Notes under the pieces: generated by a model
The model's input: the letters and a program-made list of their open reading frames with translations, nothing else
The model's database searches: none
Told to the model about the DNA's origin: nothing
Shown: piece by piece, positions 44,830-54,475 of the stretch
Layout of the letters: each line of letters starts with the position of its first letter
Numbering within the stretch: the first letter of the stretch is position 1
Position numbers and translations under genes: made by a program
DNA from: Granulosicoccus sp045106475
GTDB lineage: Bacteria > Pseudomonadota > Gammaproteobacteria > Granulosicoccales > Granulosicoccaceae
Direction of reading: 5' to 3'
NCBI GenBank assembly: GCA_045106475.1
Contig: JBGCEO010000015.1
Span: 7,591-71,590, forward strand
Length of the DNA stretch: 64,000 nucleotides

Positions 44830-46521
44830 CTAGAACAAGTTAGTTAGCAACAATATAAACATCAGTACAACGATGACAAACATCATGCTCGCAACACTCC
44901 AACCTCTGGCCAGCGGTGCTCCCGGGCGAGAGATGCGCTCAATAAGACCACAGCCACTGGCAATCACTCCCAATGCGAGTTGCCGAGCGCCAGTGTTTAT
45001 CGCCACGACATTCCTTGTAACAGCGGGAAGATGCTTGGGAATAAATTTACGATAGACCCAGTCAGTGTCAATATTAGTTGCCCGAATTTCAGGCGGATGC
45101 AAACCTGATCTCATCAGAAAAACGAAAGCGAGCAGTGCAAACAAAAGCAGTTGGAATTGCACCAGAACATGATCGACAGTGTAAGGTCGATAGTCGATAT
45201 CATAAGGAAGCAAACTGTAGAGCAAGCCGGGGAACACACCAATTATCACGCAAAGCGCCGCTGTAATGATCATGGCCACACGCATATGTATAGGTGCTTC
45301 TGCCGGTCGCTTGCCGCTGTCATGCGCGAAAAAGGTAAAGTACGGAATCTTGATACCGGAATGGCTAAGCACACCGGCCGACGCGATCAGTAAAGCTAGC
45401 CAGACCAGGTAGTAGCCATTAGAAGCAGACGCATCCAGAATCAGTGATTTGGATACAAACCCACTAAACAGTGGAAAAGCGGATATCGATGCTGCTCCAA
45501 TCAAACAGCACACCATGGTGACAGGCATCGTCTTGTATAAGCCTCCCAATTCAGAGGCTTTGGATGTTCCTGTTCTATATAGCACCGCACCCACACTCAT
45601 AAACAAAAGTGATTTATACAAAATGTGGCAAAACGCATGTGCTGCCGTGCCGTTCAGTGACAGTTCTGTGCCGATACCTACTCCCACAACCATGAATCCA
45701 AGCTGGTTGTTAAGGCTGTAAGCCAGTACACGTCGTAAATCGTTTTCGATTTCAGCAAAGAAAATCGGAAACAGGGTCATCACCGCTCCAATGTAAATAA
45801 GGATCTCGGTTCCCGCATAACCACGGGCCAATGCATACACAGCCATCTTGGTCGTAAACGCAGACAAAACGACGGTGCCGGTAACCGTGGCGGCGGGATA
45901 GGCATCCTGCAGCCAGTTATGCAGAAACGGGAAGGCACACTTGATACCGAAGGAAAGAAAGATCAACCACGTTCCTACACTCACTAGTCCCAAGTGTTCA
46001 AAAGCAATGGAACCGGTATCCTGATAGTGAACCAGCAGACCGGCGAGCAGCAGCACACCGGAAAGAACCTGAATAATAAGGTAACGCATGCCTGTGGCAT
46101 ACGCGGCAGGCGTACGGCGCGCCCAGATAAGGAACACCGACGCTACGGCTGTACCTTCCCACCAGAGAAAGAGTGAGATAAGGTCTCCGGCAAAGACGCC
46201 TCCAATGGCAGAGCCGGCATAAGCCAGTGTTGCTACTTGTTGAACGGTATCGCGGACATGCCAGGCATAGAGACCTGCCAGAAACGCTGCAATTGAAAAA
46301 ATAATACCGAAAATCAGGGACAGCTTATCGACACGCATAAAGGTCAAGTCAAACCCGATGACCGAAATGACTGCGTGTTGCCCCATGGCATAGGACAGAA
46401 TGACAAGCAAACCTAGTATTGGCACTCCCAGCAGCAACAATGCGCGAAAGCGTGGCGCAAGCAGCGGGCAGAGCAACGCTGCAAACAAATAAATAAACGG
46501 TGGAGCCAATACAGTTGTCAT
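44830..46521 (-). CDS. Proton-conducting MrpD/NuoL-like antiporter subunit (third)
   Basis: A 563-aa membrane protein of about 15-16 helices, with the proton-conducting-membrane-transporter domain shared by NuoL/M/N and MrpA/D. The conserved Glu of the channel is in LFLWWEGTAVASVF near residue 120 and Lys residues in SFGIKCAFPFLHNWL. It is the last antiporter-like subunit of the operon, overlapping the preceding small gene by four bases (ATGA). With the other two such subunits it would give three ion paths. Confidence 0.88.
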   Translation of the reverse strand: MTTVLAPPFIYLFAALLCPLLAPRFRALLLLGVPILGLLVILSYAMGQHAVISVIGFDLTFMRVDKLSLIFGIIFSIAAFLAGLYAWHVRDTVQQVATLAYAGSAIGGVFAGDLISLFLWWEGTAVASVFLIWARRTPAAYATGMRYLIIQVLSGVLLLAGLLVHYQDTGSIAFEHLGLVSVGTWLIFLSFGIKCAFPFLHNWLQDAYPAATVTGTVVLSAFTTKMAVYALARGYAGTEILIYIGAVMTLFPIFFAEIENDLRRVLAYSLNNQLGFMVVGVGIGTELSLNGTAAHAFCHILYKSLLFMSVGAVLYRTGTSKASELGGLYKTMPVTMVCCLIGAASISAFPLFSGFVSKSLILDASASNGYYLVWLALLIASAGVLSHSGIKIPYFTFFAHDSGKRPAEAPIHMRVAMIITAALCVIIGVFPGLLYSLLPYDIDYRPYTVDHVLVQFQLLLFALLAFVFLMRSGLHPPEIRATNIDTDWVYRKFIPKHLPAVTRNVVAINTGARQLALGVIASGCGLIERISRPGAPLARGWSVASMMFVIVVLMFILLLTNLF

Positions 46522-46979
46522 GGCTGATGACCACCCGAGGTATCGCCACTATTGTTGGAAGCAGACGAAGTCTGTTTTCCTCTAAGCTCATCGAACAACG
46601 TGCGCAAGGAGTCGCTTGAGCGGTGATCGTGCGCTATCCGTTCAGTTCCCTGCTCTGGATAAGGTTCGGAATCAACGCCATTGGGTGCGTAATAGTCTTC
46701 ATAACGACGAATAACGAGCCTGAGCAATCTGGCGCCCAGAACTATAACCGTAAACGATACAAATCCTGCAATGGCATGAAATCCGTAAAACCCCTCACCG
46801 GGTACTTTCGTATGCCGGTGCCAAAAGAAATCCATCAGAAACAGGAAAATACAGAGGCCCGCTAGTACACGCACGAGCCGTTGAACACCCTCTGCAGAAT
46901 CTACCCAAAGAAGATGACGGGCAAGAGGCGCTATCGAATCCGCCTGTTTGGCCGAGCTTTTGTCAGGATTCATCGCCAT
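46518..46979 (-). CDS. Hypothetical two-helix membrane protein in antiporter operon
   Basis: A 153-aa protein with two membrane helices (about residues 42-60 and 70-95, LVRVLAGLCIFLFLMDFF and AGFVSFTVIVLGARLL) and hydrophilic ends; the C-terminal ~50 residues are charged and Ser/Gly-rich. Not a standard Mrp subunit and I do not know the family. It is coupled by overlap on both sides: its start region overlaps the stop of the second MrpD-like gene and its stop overlaps the third, so it belongs to the operon and possibly the complex. Confidence 0.75.
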   Translation of the reverse strand: MAMNPDKSSAKQADSIAPLARHLLWVDSAEGVQRLVRVLAGLCIFLFLMDFFWHRHTKVPGEGFYGFHAIAGFVSFTVIVLGARLLRLVIRRYEDYYAPNGVDSEPYPEQGTERIAHDHRSSDSLRTLFDELRGKQTSSASNNSGDTSGGHQP

Positions 46980-48433
46980 TGGATTAGTCCAATAAGTTCG
47001 GTGAGTGGTTGGGGATAAAGAAACAGCAGCACACACATAGTCGCAGTGAGCACTATGGCTGCCAGACAGGCAAAGGGTGCTTCCTGCCGAACAGCAGTTT
47101 CACCGGGGGCCAGATCAGGATCGGGCTTGAAGAATGCACGCAACGGGATAGGCAATAAGTAGGCTATGTTTAGCAAGGTACTGAGCATGAGAACCAGCGC
47201 CCAAATTATCGTACCGCTATCCAGTGATCCGCCTGCGATCAGCAACTTGCTCCATACTCCGCCAGCCGGCGGCAAACCTATGATGCTCACAGCTCCTATA
47301 AAAAATGCCCCCATGGTTATCGGCATCCGACGTCCGATACCATCAAGCTTGGAGATTTCGGATTTATGCAAGGCCACGAGAATGGCACCTGCGCAAAAGA
47401 ACAGCGTGATCTTGCCAAATGCGTGCATGGCAATATGCAACACACCGCCGCTCACAGACATGACGGTTGCCAGCAGTGCAGCCATGATGATGTACGCAAG
47501 CTGACTGATCGTTGAGTAAGCCAGTCGAGCTTTGAGATTGTCTTTGGTAAAAGCAACCACCGAGGCCGCTATCACGGTAAATGCAGCAACCGGCAACAAC
47601 CAGTCTGCAGCGCCTGTTGACGCCACTGTGTCGATGCCAAACGTGTAGGTCACTATTTTCAACAGGCTGAACACACCGGTCTTGACCACTGCCACAGCAT
47701 GCAGCAATGCACTCACAGGGGTGGGAGCCACCATCGCTGCAGGTAGCCAACGATGAAACGGCATGATGCCGGCCTTCGCGATACCAAACACAAACAAGGC
47801 CAGCAAGAGCGCCATTGAACCTTTGCTCAAACCCGCATCGTCCAACACACCGCCAGGCACAAAATCCAACGTACCCGAAGCTGTTGCTGTCCAGACAACT
47901 GCTGGTAACAAAAAGCCGATGGACGTGGACATCAGGATGCCCAGGTACACTCGCCCTGCTTTTCTCGCATTATCTCCACCTGCATGAGTGACCAGTGGAA
48001 AGGTCGAGATGGTAATCACCTCATAGGCCACAAACAGGGTGAGCAAATTATCGGCGTACGCCGCAGCCATGACGGCCGCTAACGCGATGGCGAAGCAGGT
48101 ATAAAAACGGGTTTGGTTGATTTCATGGTGACCACGCATGTAGCCGATACTGTAGACAGTGGTAACCACCCAGAGAAAACTAGCCAGCAGACCAAACATG
48201 ACGCCCATCGGTTCTGCTGAGAGTTTTAGCGAGTAGTCCGCTAACAGTCCAAACTCACCGCTCTGCGGGATAGCACCGGCAGATAGATCATCAAATATCT
48301 GCTTATTGATAAACAGCAGCACGAGTCCTGCAATAATTATTGAGCCTTCACGAAGATTTTTTCGCGCTTCACCAAAGTAGATGATGAACGGTATAACAAG
48401 CAGAGGCGGCAGCAATGTCCAGAGTGGATTCAT
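46970..48433 (-). CDS. Proton-conducting MrpD/NuoM-like antiporter subunit (second)
   Basis: A 487-aa membrane subunit with the transporter domain: FVAYEVITISTFPLV carries the conserved Glu, FGIAKAGIMPFHRWLPAAM the Lys, and MHAFGKITLFFCAGAI the second half-channel Lys. It starts with the ATG at 48431-48433, two bases after the stop of the mrpD gene; a start at 48523 would overlap that gene. MrpD paralogue. Confidence 0.88.
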   Translation of the reverse strand: MNPLWTLLPPLLVIPFIIYFGEARKNLREGSIIIAGLVLLFINKQIFDDLSAGAIPQSGEFGLLADYSLKLSAEPMGVMFGLLASFLWVVTTVYSIGYMRGHHEINQTRFYTCFAIALAAVMAAAYADNLLTLFVAYEVITISTFPLVTHAGGDNARKAGRVYLGILMSTSIGFLLPAVVWTATASGTLDFVPGGVLDDAGLSKGSMALLLALFVFGIAKAGIMPFHRWLPAAMVAPTPVSALLHAVAVVKTGVFSLLKIVTYTFGIDTVASTGAADWLLPVAAFTVIAASVVAFTKDNLKARLAYSTISQLAYIIMAALLATVMSVSGGVLHIAMHAFGKITLFFCAGAILVALHKSEISKLDGIGRRMPITMGAFFIGAVSIIGLPPAGGVWSKLLIAGGSLDSGTIIWALVLMLSTLLNIAYLLPIPLRAFFKPDPDLAPGETAVRQEAPFACLAAIVLTATMCVLLFLYPQPLTELIGLIQWR

Positions 48434-48434
48434 A

Positions 48435-49922
48435 TCAGAAACCACCCAATAATTGCCTGGCAGCTTCGCCAGCGATGTTAAGTGTGACGCTGCCGTTGAT
48501 GCCGAAGTACAAGCCGACAGCAATCAGGCCATACATCGGTATCAACATACTGACAGGTGCTTCGCGCATTCCGGACGACTCTGCGGTTGATTGGCGTGAT
48601 TCGCGAAACAGCATGGCTTCGATCACACGACCCACATAGATAACCGCCAGCAAGGAGCTCACCAGTACCAAGCCGGCTATTAGCCACCACCCCTGCTCCA
48701 TGGCCGCGCCAATCAACGTGAACTTACTAACGAAACCAACCGTTAGGGGCACACCGATTAGTCCAAGGCCAGAGATGATAAATGCAACGCAGGTAAAGGG
48801 CATTTGCTTGAACAGGTTATCGAAAGACGGGCGATGAGAGTGTCCCAGCTGATAGATGATGCAACCCACTGACATGAACAGGGCTGCCTTGACGATCGCA
48901 TGATTCACGATATGCACAATGCCCGCAGTCAATCCAGCCTGTGTGGCAAGGCTGATACCGGCCACTATATAGCCAATCTGCGCAACGCTTGAATAGGCAA
49001 GCATTCGACGCAAGTCTGTCTGGAAAATTGAAACCAAAGACATCAGTACAAAACCAGCCACGGCTGCCGGAAGTAATACTTTATTGAGCAACAAAACGCC
49101 AAAACTGTAATCGTCGCCAAAGATACTAAAGAAAAATCTAAGCAACACATACAGCGACACTTTGGTGGCCGTGCCGGCCAGAAAGGCTGTTACCGCAGTG
49201 GGTGCATAGGTGTAAGCATTGGGTAGCCACGCGTGCAACGGAAACACGGCCGCCTTGATCATCACACCCATGGTGATAAAACTAAACGCAACCAAAACCG
49301 CCCGCTGCGACTCACTGTCTGGAATGCGTTCGGACAGATCAACCATGTTAAGCGTGCCGGTCGCGGCGTATAGGAATCCTATTCCAATCAGGATAAACGA
49401 TGCACCAACACTGCCTAAAACGAGATAACGAAAACTGGCCGTTAGCGCACGCCTGTCATCACCAAACGAAATAAGCATATAGGTAGCCAGTGACGACACT
49501 TCCAGGAATACAAACACATTGAACGCATCGCCGGTAATAACGATGCCCAGTAAACCTGTTACACACATCAGCCAGGCAGCATAAAACAGATAGTGTTTTG
49601 CTATGGGGACCGACTTGGAAACACTTTTATAAGCGTAAATCAACACCACGGCACTCAAGCCTGACACGAGCATCAGAACCGATGCGTTCATTGCGTCAAT
49701 GTAGTACTCGATTCCACTCGGCGCTGCCCAGCCACCCACAGCATAGCGAATAACTCCGGTATCAAGAACTTGCTGCAATAGTTGCCAGGACACCCAGAAA
49801 GCAAATAGGTTGGCAACCATCGCGATCGCCCAACTTGCCTTTGCATGTCGCACAATCACGCACAGCGGAGCTGCCAGCATGGTGATCAGAATTTGCAGAG
49901 CCGGAAATTGCTCGGCAATCAT
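48435..49922 (-). CDS. mrpD: Na+/H+ antiporter subunit D (MrpD/MnhD)
   Basis: A 495-aa membrane protein with the standard MrpD pattern: VFVFLEVSSLATYML with the channel Glu near residue 140, KAAVFPLHAWLPNAYTYAP with the Lys, and NHAIVKAALFMSVGCI in the second half. MrpD forms ion-transporting paths in the Mrp complex together with MrpA. It overlaps the mrpC stop by four bases. Confidence 0.93.
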   Translation of the reverse strand: MIAEQFPALQILITMLAAPLCVIVRHAKASWAIAMVANLFAFWVSWQLLQQVLDTGVIRYAVGGWAAPSGIEYYIDAMNASVLMLVSGLSAVVLIYAYKSVSKSVPIAKHYLFYAAWLMCVTGLLGIVITGDAFNVFVFLEVSSLATYMLISFGDDRRALTASFRYLVLGSVGASFILIGIGFLYAATGTLNMVDLSERIPDSESQRAVLVAFSFITMGVMIKAAVFPLHAWLPNAYTYAPTAVTAFLAGTATKVSLYVLLRFFFSIFGDDYSFGVLLLNKVLLPAAVAGFVLMSLVSIFQTDLRRMLAYSSVAQIGYIVAGISLATQAGLTAGIVHIVNHAIVKAALFMSVGCIIYQLGHSHRPSFDNLFKQMPFTCVAFIISGLGLIGVPLTVGFVSKFTLIGAAMEQGWWLIAGLVLVSSLLAVIYVGRVIEAMLFRESRQSTAESSGMREAPVSMLIPMYGLIAVGLYFGINGSVTLNIAGEAARQLLGGF

Positions 49923-50287
49923 GCGTCCGGCTCCTGTGCTTCGATAGCCTTCAGTTCGTCTTCTTCTATCGTGTTATAGCTCTCATAAATCCGCACGATC
50001 AACGCAAGCGCCACTGCCGTGGTTGCCACGCCGACAACAATCGCCGTTAATATCAGGACATGCGGAACAGGATTTGAAAACACCAGCGTTTCACCCTCAA
50101 CCAGTATTGGCGCGGTGCCACCCTTGACTTTACCCAGTGTTATGTAGAGGTAGAAGATCGACGTCTGAAATAAACCCAGACCAATAACTTTCTTAATCAG
50201 GTTATAACGCGCAATCATGATGTACAGACCTGCCATCATCAGAATGATCACGACCCAATAACTGTACAGTCCGGCTATCTGACTCAT
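49919..50287 (-). CDS. mrpC: Na+/H+ antiporter subunit C (MrpC/MnhC, NuoK-like)
   Basis: A 122-aa three-helix subunit related to NuoK, with LIKKVIGLGLFQTSIFYLYI and the typical VPHVLILTAIVVGVATTAV. The ATG at 50285-50287 gives the usual family start; an upstream in-frame ATG at 50329 is less likely. Confidence 0.92.
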   Translation of the reverse strand: MSQIAGLYSYWVVIILMMAGLYIMIARYNLIKKVIGLGLFQTSIFYLYITLGKVKGGTAPILVEGETLVFSNPVPHVLILTAIVVGVATTAVALALIVRIYESYNTIEEDELKAIEAQEPDA

Positions 50288-50309
50288 TAGCGCACACTCA
50301 CTTGGATGT

Positions 50310-50741
50310 TCATTGGCGCTTGCATGCAAAACAATAAAACAAACTGATAATCACCGCAGTTACCGTGATACCAACACCGAGTTCCACAGCAAAAATGCCC
50401 CAATGCTGCCCATGCAACGGATCATGTGCCAAGACATCATAGTCAAGCAGATTGCCGCCGAGCAGCATGGTGACAACCCCGGTACCGGCATAGAGAAGAA
50501 CACCCAGAGACATCATCACACGCAACACACCTGGTGATAGAACCGAGCGAGTCCGCTGAAGACCAAAGATCAGACCGTGCAGAATAAAGGCTGTGGCAAA
50601 AATCACGCCTGCCTGAAACCCACCACCAGGCCCGTAGTCGCCATGGAATTGGACGTAGAGACCAAACATCAACACAAACGGGATGATCAGTTTGGTTATT
50701 ACCTGTAGTACGCGATGGCGCTGTCTTGGATAGAGTTTCAC
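50310..50741 (-). CDS. mrpB: Na+/H+ antiporter subunit B (MrpB/MnhB)
   Basis: A 143-aa four-helix subunit. PFVLMFGLYVQFHGDYGPGGGFQAG with the GGGFQAG turn is diagnostic of the MnhB domain. It begins with GTG at 50739-50741, nine bases after the MrpA-C-type gene. Confidence 0.93.
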   Translation of the reverse strand: MKLYPRQRHRVLQVITKLIIPFVLMFGLYVQFHGDYGPGGGFQAGVIFATAFILHGLIFGLQRTRSVLSPGVLRVMMSLGVLLYAGTGVVTMLLGGNLLDYDVLAHDPLHGQHWGIFAVELGVGITVTAVIISLFYCFACKRQ

Positions 50742-50750
50742 AATGCTCGC

Positions 50751-51359
50751 TCAAGAATGACTTTGTCTATCATCGTCCTTTATAACCGGAGAATCTCCCG
50801 GTGCGTCTTCCGGAGCTTCTTCTTCCGGGCGTCGGCGCTTGAGTCCTAATATGCTAAGCACCGCAATACCAGCTGCAAATACAACCATGGTTTCACCCAA
50901 CGTGTCATAGCCTCTGTAGCTTGCAAGTACAGAGGTAACGATATTGGGAGGTCCTACTTCCGAGCCGGATTCCTGCAAAAAACGTACTGCCAATTCCGGG
51001 TGAGTCTGCGCCGGTGACTCGGCACTGCCGTAGTGTGGCATATCCAGAGTGCCGTATATCAACAAAGCACCGGTAACTACAACAAATACCAGCGCAAGCC
51101 AACTATCGTTTCCACGCGGTTTTTGCTCATGCTTGGTGAAAGACAGAGCACCCAGGAAAAGAATGGTGGATATACCCGAGCCGACAGCTGCCTCGGTAAA
51201 TGCAACATCGACAGCATCCATAACAACAAAAGCACCGGCTGCCATCAGGCTATACAGGCCCAGTAAAATTACCGCACCCAGCAAGTCACGAAGCACAATG
51301 ATGCCCACAGCGGTGATTGCAAGAAAGGTCAACAAAACGTTGGCGACAAAGGTTTCCAT
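50751..51359 (-). CDS. MrpA C-terminal-like (DUF4040) antiporter subunit
   Basis: A 202-aa membrane protein that corresponds to the C-terminal part of MrpA only. Helices include LGAVILLGLYSLMAAGAFV and a NuoJ/MbhD-like AFTEAAVGSGISTILFLGAL; the last ~50 residues are charged. In classical Mrp operons this segment is fused behind a NuoL-like N-terminal half. Here no NuoL-like half is attached, and separate MrpD-like genes follow, as in Mbh/Mbx-type modules. The ATG at 51357-51359 overlaps the mrpG stop by one base. Confidence 0.87.
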   Translation of the reverse strand: METFVANVLLTFLAITAVGIIVLRDLLGAVILLGLYSLMAAGAFVVMDAVDVAFTEAAVGSGISTILFLGALSFTKHEQKPRGNDSWLALVFVVVTGALLIYGTLDMPHYGSAESPAQTHPELAVRFLQESGSEVGPPNIVTSVLASYRGYDTLGETMVVFAAGIAVLSILGLKRRRPEEEAPEDAPGDSPVIKDDDRQSHS

Positions 51360-51844
51360 CAACCCTGACCCTCACTCGTATCGGGACGCTTATCACCGAC
51401 GTCGTGCTTGTCTCCTTGCGCCGCCAGTCGCCGAGCGTCTTCCGCGTCCTGGCCGGACCGATAATCTGATGGTCTTGAGCGCGCAAGTAGAGTTGCTTGC
51501 TCTGGCGAATCAAGTATCGGCTTACCGTCGCTGTCTTTGGGTACTTGCCCACACAACAGCGCTGTTTTGGCAAGCGCGTGAGACGCAGTTGGGGCTGTAA
51601 ATAGAGTAAAAAACAGTATAAGGGTTACTTTGATTGCAGCCATTGGGTCAGCAAAGACAAAAATAGCCTGAATGAGTAGCCCTATCGAAATCATGATAGC
51701 GCCGCCAGTGTCTGTCAGGCTGGCAGCATGCAGACGTGTATAAAGATCCGGCATTCGGATCACTCCCACAGCGCCCGTTATTAAAAACACGCAGCCGCTC
51801 AGCATAAAAAACCAGCTGACTATCCAGATAAGCCAATCGAACAT
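51359..51844 (-). CDS. mrpG: Na+/H+ antiporter subunit G (MrpG/MnhG)
   Basis: A 161-aa protein with three helices in the first ~100 residues, matching MnhG (GVIRMPDLYTRLHAASLTDTGG). The hydrophilic C-terminal ~60 residues are an extension compared with the common ~110-aa form. It adjoins mrpF without a gap. Confidence 0.92.
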   Translation of the reverse strand: MFDWLIWIVSWFFMLSGCVFLITGAVGVIRMPDLYTRLHAASLTDTGGAIMISIGLLIQAIFVFADPMAAIKVTLILFFTLFTAPTASHALAKTALLCGQVPKDSDGKPILDSPEQATLLARSRPSDYRSGQDAEDARRLAAQGDKHDVGDKRPDTSEGQG

Positions 51845-52126
51845 CTAAAAATCGTCCTCTTGGTAAGTGCCGCTATTCAGATCGTCATACTCAAAAAACT
51901 TAAGCACAGCAATCGTGCCGACAAAGTTCATCAGCGCGTACACCAGACCGATATCCAGAAAATCAGGCCGACCAGTCATGAAACCATAGACCGCGATGAG
52001 TAATACTATTTTGGTCCCAACACAGTTAGCCGCAAGCAGACGATCAAATAAGGTTGGCCCCATCAGGGCTCGAGACAAGGTCAAAGCCATTGTGATTAAC
52101 AAGGCAATTGCGACAGCAATAAACAT
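51845..52126 (-). CDS. mrpF: Na+/H+ antiporter subunit F (MrpF/MnhF)
   Basis: A 93-aa three-helix subunit with the MnhF pattern LMGPTLFDRLLAANCVGTK. Starts at the ATG at 52124-52126, overlapping the mrpE stop by one base. Confidence 0.93.
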   Translation of the reverse strand: MFIAVAIALLITMALTLSRALMGPTLFDRLLAANCVGTKIVLLIAVYGFMTGRPDFLDIGLVYALMNFVGTIAVLKFFEYDDLNSGTYQEDDF

Positions 52127-52629
52127 CAGCGCTCCGTGCTTCCAAGTTCAAGGTGAGGTTCTACCGCTCGAATATGATCTGCCATTTCACCTTCTTCAAG
52201 TTCGTGCAGACTATCCTCGTGCAACGCGTGTACAAGAATGTCGTCGTCGGGTGTAAAGCTGATAGTCGTGGTGCCAGGGGTCAGCGTTATAGAGTTAGCA
52301 TAAATGACCCGGCCAAGCTCAGTGTTAGGAGTGGCAGAAACCCGACGAAGTGTTGGCTTGATATCCAGTTCCGGAGACCAGACCCGTCGCGTTACGTCAA
52401 TGTTACTCAGGACAATCTGCCAGGCCAACCATCCCCAATACTTCACAATACGTAGAAACTGAAAGTAGATGGGTTGATGGCCGTGCTGCAGCACCCGCAT
52501 TCGGTTAGCTAGCCAAACAACCAAGGCCACAGACATTATTCCAAGCACAATAAGCTGGGTTTTAAACAGTCCCGAGAGAAAAATCCACAGCAGCGCCATG
52601 GTTATCGTAAGCCTGAAAGTTTGTGTCAT
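52126..52629 (-). CDS. mrpE: Na+/H+ antiporter subunit E (MrpE/MnhE)
   Basis: A 167-aa subunit with two N-terminal helices and a soluble C-terminal domain showing LLWIFLSGLF, VIYANSITLTPGTTTI and the terminal HALHEDSL typical of MnhE. It is the first gene of the antiporter operon. I use the ATG at 52627-52629, which gives normal family length; an ATG at 52689 would add 20 residues. The promoter lies in the ~300-base gap shared with the divergent esterase gene. Confidence 0.92.
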   Translation of the reverse strand: MTQTFRLTITMALLWIFLSGLFKTQLIVLGIMSVALVVWLANRMRVLQHGHQPIYFQFLRIVKYWGWLAWQIVLSNIDVTRRVWSPELDIKPTLRRVSATPNTELGRVIYANSITLTPGTTTISFTPDDDILVHALHEDSLHELEEGEMADHIRAVEPHLELGSTER

Positions 52630-52925
52630 CTGGTGATTAGCGGGCGAACTATTTGTAAGTATAGAGGTACTTAACCCTAACAATAGCATGTCACCACTGC
52701 AAAAACCTCAGATGTGACTGTGCAGATATGCCGGTGGCTGCTACTTATTATTACTATAATCAAGAGTTGCATTACGGAGAGTTGGGTAACTTGACCGTTA
52801 TCCCTATCGAGCACTCTGCTAGACTCGCCCCCGAGTTCCAGCATGGTGTGGCCAAGCGCAGACACCCGGAAATTTCTAAATTCACATTCAGCCGTAACTC
52901 TTGATTGCCGAGGACAAGTACTAAC

Positions 52926-54347
52926 GTGTTAGCTCGACCCATATCACTCTGTTTGGTGGCTGCAGCAACCTTCCTGATGGCAGGGCTATCGGGCTGCGAC
53001 AGCGATCTACAAACCCCTACCGATCCGCCATCAACCACACCTGTTGAGCCCGTAACACCCTCACCCAGCAATCCGGGCAATGTTGCATCCAACGATACTT
53101 TTTCAATACAGTTGACGAGCGGAAGCATTGCGATGGTCGAAGGTGCCGGGGCGGTGTCTGTTGGTCTGATCGCCGAACGTCTAGTACCACAGGAACGGCC
53201 CATCACGCTGTTTGCACAAGGAGTATCCAGTAGTGATGAGCAGAACATGACCTGGCAGTTGTCTGATGCCAGCCTGTCAGAAGATGAGTCATCAGCTAAC
53301 CTGACCCTGAGGTTGTTAATAGGTCAACGACCAATCGGTACTCAAAACCGCACGTTCAGAATCACGGCCACCGATGGCGTCAATCAAGCGCTAGCCTTGG
53401 AATTGTCAATACAGATACAACCAACCAACCGCCCGGATGTGTATCTGCTGGTGGGCCAGAGCAACATGGTCGGCTTTAGTGAGAACGGAGCTAAACAGGC
53501 CACAGCCGGTGGCGCTGATGCCCCTGTTGAACGTATCAAACAGCTCAACGTCACCGGCAATGATGGCGAGAATTTTGCCGTGGCGGCCGACTTTACCAAT
53601 CCGGCAAACATACACAATGAGGGCCTGCCGCTAACTGTGGCTGTTGATCCCTTGCATGATGGCTTTGACACACGCATTGATGGTAAAGCCGGCGAGCTTA
53701 TCGGGCCAGCCCTCTCTTTTGCGAAACGTGCCCTGGTGGACACCAGCGTAGACATAATCCTGGTGCCTGCCGCCTGGTCAGATACCGGTTTTTGCAAGCG
53801 CGACACAAACCGTGTGGAGGGTATCGGCTGGAACGCAACGCCAAAGTCGAATAACGCACTCAGTGGCACTTTGCTGCATGACAGAGCCATTGCCAGAACC
53901 AATATAGCGTTAGAAGAAACCGGAGGCATTCTAAGAGGCATTCTGTGGCATCAGGGAGAAGCCGATTCGGATGATCAGGCATGTGCCGAGAGCTATGCTG
54001 ACAATCTAACTGAACTAGTTGTGTCACTGCGTTCTAACATTGATCAGGATGCGCGCGGCGCAGTGGCTCGTGGACCTGGATCTGATGTGCCTTTTATCGC
54101 TGCAACCATGTCGATGGGCAATGACGCCAGAGGCGATCAGTCCCCTTTCAATGAACGCAAACAACTTGTCGATAATGCGCACCGTGATATTGGCAATGTT
54201 GTGCCTCTGACCGGATTTGTAAACAACGATGACTTGGTACCCACGGCATTCCCCTGTGGAGAGGGCTCTTGCGTACACTTTGGTTCAGCGGCCTACCGCG
54301 AGATGGGAAATCGATACTACGAACAGCTGGTGTCGCTGCTTAACTGA
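52926..54347 (+). CDS. SASA-domain carbohydrate esterase lipoprotein, copy 1
   Basis: A 473-aa predicted lipoprotein; the signal ends in LSGC. After a Pro/Thr linker comes a beta domain (about 45-165), then a SASA/sialate-O-acetylesterase-type domain with the nucleophile block VYLLVGQSNMVGF, GILWHQGEADSDD, and a C-terminal CVHFGSAAYREMG. Such domains cleave acetyl esters from sugars, including acetylated xylan (CE6-like). I take the GTG at 52926, since it starts the signal peptide and GAGGA lies before it; a TTG at 52905 is the alternative. Followed by a paralogue. Confidence 0.85.
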   Translation: MLARPISLCLVAAATFLMAGLSGCDSDLQTPTDPPSTTPVEPVTPSPSNPGNVASNDTFSIQLTSGSIAMVEGAGAVSVGLIAERLVPQERPITLFAQGVSSSDEQNMTWQLSDASLSEDESSANLTLRLLIGQRPIGTQNRTFRITATDGVNQALALELSIQIQPTNRPDVYLLVGQSNMVGFSENGAKQATAGGADAPVERIKQLNVTGNDGENFAVAADFTNPANIHNEGLPLTVAVDPLHDGFDTRIDGKAGELIGPALSFAKRALVDTSVDIILVPAAWSDTGFCKRDTNRVEGIGWNATPKSNNALSGTLLHDRAIARTNIALEETGGILRGILWHQGEADSDDQACAESYADNLTELVVSLRSNIDQDARGAVARGPGSDVPFIAATMSMGNDARGDQSPFNERKQLVDNAHRDIGNVVPLTGFVNNDDLVPTAFPCGEGSCVHFGSAAYREMGNRYYEQLVSLLN

Positions 54348-54475
54348 GATCTGCCAACCGGATCACAGATCCTCTAAAAATCGGTCAGGCAGGCAGATTT
54401 CCTGACGGCTAACAGAATCATATCAATGTTGCAGATCTATCCTATGTTTAGGCTAGGTGCTTGCATTAAGAAACC

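Noticed and set aside
44579..44843. Frames with Asn-Cys or Leu-Gln repeats over the hexanucleotide array
   Set aside because: They only reflect the repeat in other frames; the lipase frame continues into a recognisable hydrolase domain.
44830..52629. Complex I or membrane hydrogenase operon
   Set aside because: The subunits resemble NuoL/M/K but MnhE, F, G and B types are present and no Fe-S, flavin or nickel subunit is found.
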